From: Arthrobacter zhaoxinii
GTDB taxonomy: Bacteria; Actinomycetota; Actinomycetes; Actinomycetales; Micrococcaceae
DNA: 64,000 nt
Direction: 5' to 3'
Assembly (NCBI RefSeq): GCF_024385505.1
Contig: NZ_JANFLT010000008.1
Coordinates: forward strand, 45,317 to 109,316
Shown here: one piece after another, positions 60,050 to 64,000 of the stretch
Numbering within the stretch: the first letter of the stretch is position 1
How the letters are laid out: each line of letters begins with the position of its first letter
Notes under the pieces: generated by a model
The model's input: only the letters and a program-made list of their open reading frames with translations
What the model was told of the DNA's origin: nothing
Database searches by the model: none
Made by a program: the position numbers and the translations under genes

Positions 60050-62518
60050 ATGTGGACCCTTGCCCAAGCATCCATCCGGCACCACCGCGGCGGGTTCGCC
60101 GGGGTTTTCGTAGCCGTGTTCCTGTGCGCCGCGCTGATCACCGCGATGGGCGTCCTCATTGAATCCGGGACCCGCGGCGGCATCGCTCCGCAGCGCCTGC
60201 AGGGGGCCGACGTCGTTGTGGGAGCCCCGCAGGCGCATCCGGTGGTGGAGGACATGGACGCACCCTTCGCCGAGCGTGTCCTGCTTCCCGCCGACGTCGT
60301 TGACGAGATCGCGGCCGTCCCCGGAGTTGACCGGGCCGTCGGCACCATCGACCTTCCGCTGGCCACCACCGACGGTACGGCCGTCTCCGCCGCCGCCTGG
60401 GACTCCGCAGCCCTGACGCCCTACACGCTGACCGCCGGCGAAGCTCCCTCCGGCACAGCGGAGGTAGTGGCGGATGCATCCTTCGGGGTGGACCCGGGCA
60501 GCACGCTCATCCTCACCCACGGCGGGGAGGCGACGGAGTACACCGTGTCCGGCCTCGCCGCTGCGGAAGCGGGCGTGGACACCGGTCCTGCCGCTTTCCT
60601 CAGCACCGCCGGTGCGGGAGCCCTGTGGCCGCACGGAGACACGGTGGCCACCGTGGGCGTCATCGCCGAATCAGGCGTCCGGCCGACGCAGCTGTCCGCC
60701 GACATCGAGGCACAGGTGGCCGACGTCGTCGGCTATACCGGGGACCGCCGCGGAGACGTGGAAAACCTGGGCGGATCCGCCGCCCGGTCCACGCTGCTGC
60801 TGCTCAGCGGCTCGCTGGCCGGGGTGGCCGTTATGACCGCGGTGTTCGTGACCGCCGGGACCCTGTCCCTGTCCATCATGGCGCGGCGGCGCGAATTCGC
60901 GATGCTGCGCGCTGTGGGTGCCGGGGCAAACCAGACCCTGGGCCTCGTGATGCGTGAAGTCCTGCTGGTGTCCGGCGCGGCCGCTGTACTGGGTGCGGCG
61001 CCCGGCTACCTGTTGGCGGGGTTCCTCGGCCAGCAGTTCGCTGCCGGCGGGGTGCTTCCGGAGACCTTCGTCCTGGCTTTCAGCCCGCTGCCGGCTCTGG
61101 CGGCCGTAGCGGTCAGCATCACCGCTGCGGTGGGTGCCTCGCTCGTCTCGGCCCGGGGCACGGTCCGTGCGGCGCCGACGGCGGCCCTGCGGGACTCCGT
61201 GACGGAAGCATCCCGGCTGGGCCGCGGACGCGTCATCACCGGACTGTCCCTGCTGGGTGCCGGCCTCTTCGCGGCCCTGGTACCGGTTGCCCTCCCCGGC
61301 ACGGCCGGGCTGGCGTCCGCCGCCTCGAGCATCCTGCTGCTGATGATCGGTGCCGGCCTGCTGGGGCCCTGGCTGGTGACGGCCGCATTGAAGCTGGTGC
61401 AGCCGCTCGTCCGCCGCAGCCCCTCCGCTTCGCTCGCCCTGGCGCAGGCCAACGCCTCCGCTTTCCCGCGCCGGCTCGCCTCGGGGATTGTTCCGCTGGC
61501 CCTGGCCATCGCGCTGGGATCCGTGCAGTTCTTTATGCCGGCCACGGTGGCAACGGAAGCCGAACGCCAGTCCCGTGACGGGGTGGTGGCCGGGTATCTG
61601 GTTAGTGCTCCCGGGACCGGGGTCTCCCAGGAACTCGCTGAGGAGGTGGCTGACCTCCCCGGTGTGGAGGCGACGTCGCCGGTGGCCCGCTCCGCGGTTC
61701 TCGCCAAGGCAGGCTTCGCAGGTATGGAGGACGGCGTGCAGCCGTACGCCATCCAGGGTCTTGCCCCGCAGGAGTTGGACGGGACCCTGGACCTGGACGT
61801 GACGCAGGGTTCGCTGGACCGGTTGGCGGAACCCGGCACGGTAGCGCTGAGCGCGGATCTTGCCCGGGAAGCCGGAACATCCGTGGGAGAGGACTTTGCC
61901 TTCTACTACGGGGACGGCACCGAGGCGACTGCCGCCGTCGTCGCCACGTATGAGCGGGGGCTGGGATTCGGGGATGTGGCGGTGGCCAATGAGACGCTGC
62001 GCAGCCACACCACCACCGGACTGAACGACTATCTGCTGGTCACCGCGGAGCCGGATGCGGATCCGGGGGAACTGGCCGCCGCCGTCGACGGTCTGGGGTT
62101 GACCCTTCTGGATAAGGAGGAGCTGGGTGCAGCCGGAGCTGCCGAACGGAATGCCGACTCGTGGGCGTCGGTTATCGCGATGTTGGTCCTGCTGGGGTAT
62201 CTCGCCGTCTCCGTGGTCAACACGCTGGTCATGGCGACGGCGCGGCGGCGGCCGGAGATGATGCTGCTGCGGTCCCTGGGTGCGTCGGATACCCAGCTGC
62301 GCCGGATGACGGGGGCGGAGTCGCTGCTGATTGTCGCTGCCGCCGTCGTTATCGGCACCGTCCTGGCCCTGCCGCCGCTGATAGGGATAGCCGTCAGCGT
62401 CTCCGGGCTGCCGCTGCCCACGATCGTGCCGGCGGTGTACCTCGGCCTCGCAGGTGCGACGGCGGCACTTGGGTTCGGATCCATTGCGGTGGCCACGCGT
62501 ACCGCGCTCCGCTCCTGA
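60050..62518 (+). CDS. FtsX-type ABC transporter permease
   Basis: An 822-residue permease with two FtsX domains (about residues 265-390 and 720-820) and large extracytoplasmic regions after the first helix and in the middle, about ten membrane segments in total. MARRREFAMLRAVGAGANQ and ATARRRPEMMLLRSLGASD are the cytoplasmic loops that contact the ATPase, typical of MacB-like exporters. It starts one base after the ATPase stop. A strong intrinsic terminator follows, so the ATPase-permease pair is one transcript. Substrate unknown. Confidence 0.86.
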   Translation: MWTLAQASIRHHRGGFAGVFVAVFLCAALITAMGVLIESGTRGGIAPQRLQGADVVVGAPQAHPVVEDMDAPFAERVLLPADVVDEIAAVPGVDRAVGTIDLPLATTDGTAVSAAAWDSAALTPYTLTAGEAPSGTAEVVADASFGVDPGSTLILTHGGEATEYTVSGLAAAEAGVDTGPAAFLSTAGAGALWPHGDTVATVGVIAESGVRPTQLSADIEAQVADVVGYTGDRRGDVENLGGSAARSTLLLLSGSLAGVAVMTAVFVTAGTLSLSIMARRREFAMLRAVGAGANQTLGLVMREVLLVSGAAAVLGAAPGYLLAGFLGQQFAAGGVLPETFVLAFSPLPALAAVAVSITAAVGASLVSARGTVRAAPTAALRDSVTEASRLGRGRVITGLSLLGAGLFAALVPVALPGTAGLASAASSILLLMIGAGLLGPWLVTAALKLVQPLVRRSPSASLALAQANASAFPRRLASGIVPLALAIALGSVQFFMPATVATEAERQSRDGVVAGYLVSAPGTGVSQELAEEVADLPGVEATSPVARSAVLAKAGFAGMEDGVQPYAIQGLAPQELDGTLDLDVTQGSLDRLAEPGTVALSADLAREAGTSVGEDFAFYYGDGTEATAAVVATYERGLGFGDVAVANETLRSHTTTGLNDYLLVTAEPDADPGELAAAVDGLGLTLLDKEELGAAGAAERNADSWASVIAMLVLLGYLAVSVVNTLVMATARRRPEMMLLRSLGASDTQLRRMTGAESLLIVAAAVVIGTVLALPPLIGIAVSVSGLPLPTIVPAVYLGLAGATAALGFGSIAVATRTALRS

Positions 62519-62538
62519 CGCAGCCTGCCGGTTAACGA

Positions 62539-62570
62539 GAAACACCCCGGTCCGAAGACCGGGGTGTTTC
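62539..62570. terminator. Strong intrinsic terminator after the ABC permease
   Basis: GAAACACCCCGGTC (62539-62552) pairs perfectly with GACCGGGGTGTTTC (62557-62570) over a CGAA loop, a 14-bp GC-rich stem with A/T ends on both sides, so it can stop transcription in both directions: the ABC operon from the left and the tRNA transcript from the right. Confidence 0.85.
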
Positions 62571-62577
62571 TTTGTCC

Positions 62578-62665
62578 TGGCGGAGGATGGGGGATTTGAA
62601 CCCCCGAGGGCGTTAACCCAACACGCGTTCCAGGCGTGCGCCATAGGCCGCTAGGCGAATCCTCC
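62578..62665 (-). tRNA. tRNA-Ser (GGA anticodon)
   Basis: The minus strand folds as a class II tRNA with acceptor stem GGAGGAT...ATCCTCC, an anticodon stem-loop with CTGGAAC loop (anticodon GGA), a long variable arm, GGTTCAAATCC T-arm and an encoded 3' CCA. The anticodon reads UCC/UCU codons. The gene lies just after the ABC permease terminator. Confidence 0.93.
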
Positions 62666-62752
62666 AGGCTTGCTCCCGTAGAAGCAGATATAAGACTACC
62701 CGACGCAGGGCCAAACCACCGAATCGGCGCCATGACCCCACTTGAGGAGCGC

Positions 62753-63400
62753 TTAGGCTGAGCTGGTTCGCCTACGCCCGAGGCCGTGGAGTGCGGCATT
62801 GATAATGACAATTCCCAGCCAGGACCAGGTGGCCGCCTGCGGACTCCACAGAATGGCAATGGGGATCGAGGCCAGGAAAACCGCCGGGGTGACCGGGGCG
62901 CGGACCTGCGCGAAGGCCGGAAGCCGGGGATCTACGTCATCCCGGAAAAGGCCCACACGGCTGCAGTAAATCCATAGCCCGGTATTGGCGGTGCCGATAA
63001 GCCCCAGTGCCGCCGCATAAATCACGACGCCGAGCACCTGGTCTCCGTAGAACGCCAGCATGTCTGTGGCGTATCCCAGCAGGGCGACGAACAGCAGCAG
63101 CACCAGGTTCAACTGCTGCAGCCGGCCGGTGAATCCCCTCAGGAGCCGGAAGAGCCGGTGATGGCTAAGCCAATAGGCGGCAGTGACCGCAAAGGACAGG
63201 ACGTAAGCCCCGAACTCCGGAAGCTGCGCGGCCACGGCCGCCCCAAGCTCGTTGGCCGGCACCTGTGGAACCCGGATGTCCACGGCCAGCAGCGTCATGG
63301 CGATAGCGAAGACGGCATCGCTGAAGAACATGGTGCGGTCCAGGTCCGGACCGGAATTTGCTCGAGCGAAGCCCTGACTGTTGCTGTTTTCGCCGGCCAC
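62753..63400 (-). CDS. TMEM175/DUF1211 family membrane protein
   Basis: The 215-residue protein has about six membrane helices and the TMEM175 family signature RTMFFSDAVFAIAMTLLAVDI (near residues 22-42), with the FSDAVFAIAMTLL segment that forms the pore helix of these potassium channels. Bacterial members conduct potassium as tetramers. It lies between the tRNA-Ser and the 5S genes and stands alone. Ion selectivity not tested. Confidence 0.85.
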   Translation of the reverse strand: MAGENSNSQGFARANSGPDLDRTMFFSDAVFAIAMTLLAVDIRVPQVPANELGAAVAAQLPEFGAYVLSFAVTAAYWLSHHRLFRLLRGFTGRLQQLNLVLLLFVALLGYATDMLAFYGDQVLGVVIYAAALGLIGTANTGLWIYCSRVGLFRDDVDPRLPAFAQVRAPVTPAVFLASIPIAILWSPQAATWSWLGIVIINAALHGLGRRRTSSA

Positions 63401-63480
63401 CGGACCATGCTTGCGTACATTCCACAGCGGGTCGAGCGTCGGCCGAAGGAAAGCGGGCCGGCAGGTGCAGTTAAACAGAT

Positions 63481-63510
63481 AAGGACCCGCACATCCTTGT
63501 GCGGATCCTT
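63481..63510 (-). terminator. Intrinsic terminator of the downstream 5S rRNA gene
   Basis: On the minus strand AAGGATCCGCACA pairs with TGTGCGGGTCCTT (one G-T position) over a four-base loop, followed by ATCTGTTT. It lies 12 bp after the 3' end of the 5S gene at 63523. Confidence 0.8.
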
Positions 63511-63522
63511 ATCCCAACGTAT

Positions 63523-63640
63523 GTCCGGCGGTGACCTACTCTCCCACATCCTCCCGGATGCAGTACCATCGGCGCTGTGGGTCTTAGCTTCCGGGTTCGG
63601 AATGGGACCGGGCGTTTCCCCCACGCTATGACCGCCGTAA
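63523..63640 (-). rRNA. rrf: 5S ribosomal RNA
   Basis: The minus strand reads TTACGGCGGTCATAGCGTGG... through ...GAGAGTAGGTCACCGCCGGAC, a complete actinobacterial 5S rRNA of about 118 bases whose ends pair (ACGGCGGTC with GACCGCCGG-type end). Exact ends may differ by one or two bases. It lies 276 bp downstream of a second identical-looking copy, with a terminator between, so it may have its own promoter or be reached by read-through. Confidence 0.93.
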
Positions 63641-63873
63641 CCCTAGCCCCGACGACAACGCATCGGGAAATCTCTGATTACAGGCTGCCCTTTCGGGTTT
63701 CTGCTCCTTAATCTTACCGCGTCTTCCGGACCATTTCGACCACGCCGGGCCGGCTGGACTTGTCCGGGGTGTCGGAAGAAACACAGTGCCTCGCCTGGTC
63801 CGACTCCACCCCGGTGCCGGTGGGCCGCCGGTAGGTTCCGTGGAGGTGCTGAACAGGGCTGGTTAAACAGGAA

Positions 63874-63901
63874 GAGCCCGTACCAACACTGGTACGGGCT
63901 C
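63874..63901 (-). terminator. Intrinsic terminator after the rrn operon's 5S gene
   Basis: On the minus strand GAGCCCGTACCA pairs perfectly with TGGTACGGGCTC over a GTGT loop, followed by TTCCTGTTT. It lies 15 bp after the 3' end of the 5S copy at 63916, the expected end of an rrn transcript. Confidence 0.85.
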
Positions 63902-63915
63902 AACCTTCAAATATT

Positions 63916-64000
63916 GTCCGGCGGTGACCTACTCTCCCACATCCTCCCGGATGCAGTACCATCGGCGCTGTGGGTCTTAGCTTCCGGGTTCGGAATGGGA
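63916..64000 (-). rRNA. rrf: 5S ribosomal RNA (5' end outside window)
   Basis: The visible 85 bases match the 3' part of the 5S gene at 63523 base for base over the shared stretch. The 5' end lies beyond the window, where a 23S gene is expected upstream. It is on the minus strand. Confidence 0.92.

Noticed and set aside
60671..62644. Antisense frame of 657 codons opposite the FtsX permease
   Set aside because: Gln/Arg/Gly-rich shadow of the permease and tRNA region; no motifs.
1..64000. CRISPR arrays, insertion sequences, transposases, prophage genes
   Set aside because: No regularly spaced repeats, no transposase or integrase-like protein, and no phage structural genes were seen.

Overview
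The window looks like chromosomal DNA of a high-GC actinobacterium, most likely a member of the Micrococcaceae (Arthrobacter sensu lato). Supporting signs are the GC-rich codon use, actinobacterial families such as the histidine phosphatase/DUF3090/SCO1664 trio, DUF222-HNH and DUF3060, leaderless-looking starts, and the 5S rRNA sequence. No searches or composition statistics were run; family names come from reading the proteins.

Layout. 0-5.2 kb: end of a sulfatase/LTA-synthase-type protein, a cyclic-nucleotide-domain flavoprotein, PhzF and EAL genes, a membrane protein. 5.3-11.1 kb: flavin monooxygenase plus SDR, an acetamidase/formamidase, and a two-gene ABC exporter. 11.4-18.8 kb: DUF3060 lipoprotein, MerR regulator, APC transporter, a broken GrpB gene, a deoxyribosyltransferase-like protein, and the overlapping phosphatase-DUF3090-SCO1664 operon. 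19-26.4 kb: a metabolic locus with SDR and MHS-type transporter on one strand, and a three-subunit biotin-dependent carboxylase plus LacI regulator on the other, with two LacI-type operators over the carboxylase promoter. 26.5-28.9 kb: CHY zinc finger protein and the BioMNY biotin importer. 29-30.7 kb: PoxB.

30.8-44.1 kb is the accessory part. It holds a Hachiman-like anti-phage pair (HamA-like nuclease with a frameshift, HamB-like helicase) flanked on both sides by decayed pieces of SCO1664, then an Mrr-type restriction endonuclease, then a Wadjet/MksBEF-type jetABC operon with no jetD. The part from about 31.4 to 38.2 kb is visibly less GC-rich than its surroundings, which suggests horizontal acquisition.

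44-64 kb returns to ordinary content: small membrane protein, MpaB-like (DUF2236) protein, DUF222-HNH, pterin-dehydratase/glyoxalase fusion, GNAT, LysR, a DsbA-like lipoprotein behind two tandem palindromes, a PAP2 enzyme, an internally duplicated membrane-anchored protein, a three-gene fatty-acid-type cluster (FabL-like reductase, acyl-CoA ligase, KAS II), and a two-component system divergent from an FtsX-type ABC transporter with a perfect palindrome between them. A tRNA-Ser(GGA), a TMEM175-like protein and two tandem 5S rRNA genes, each with its own terminator, close the window at what is evidently the 3' end of an rrn operon on the minus strand.
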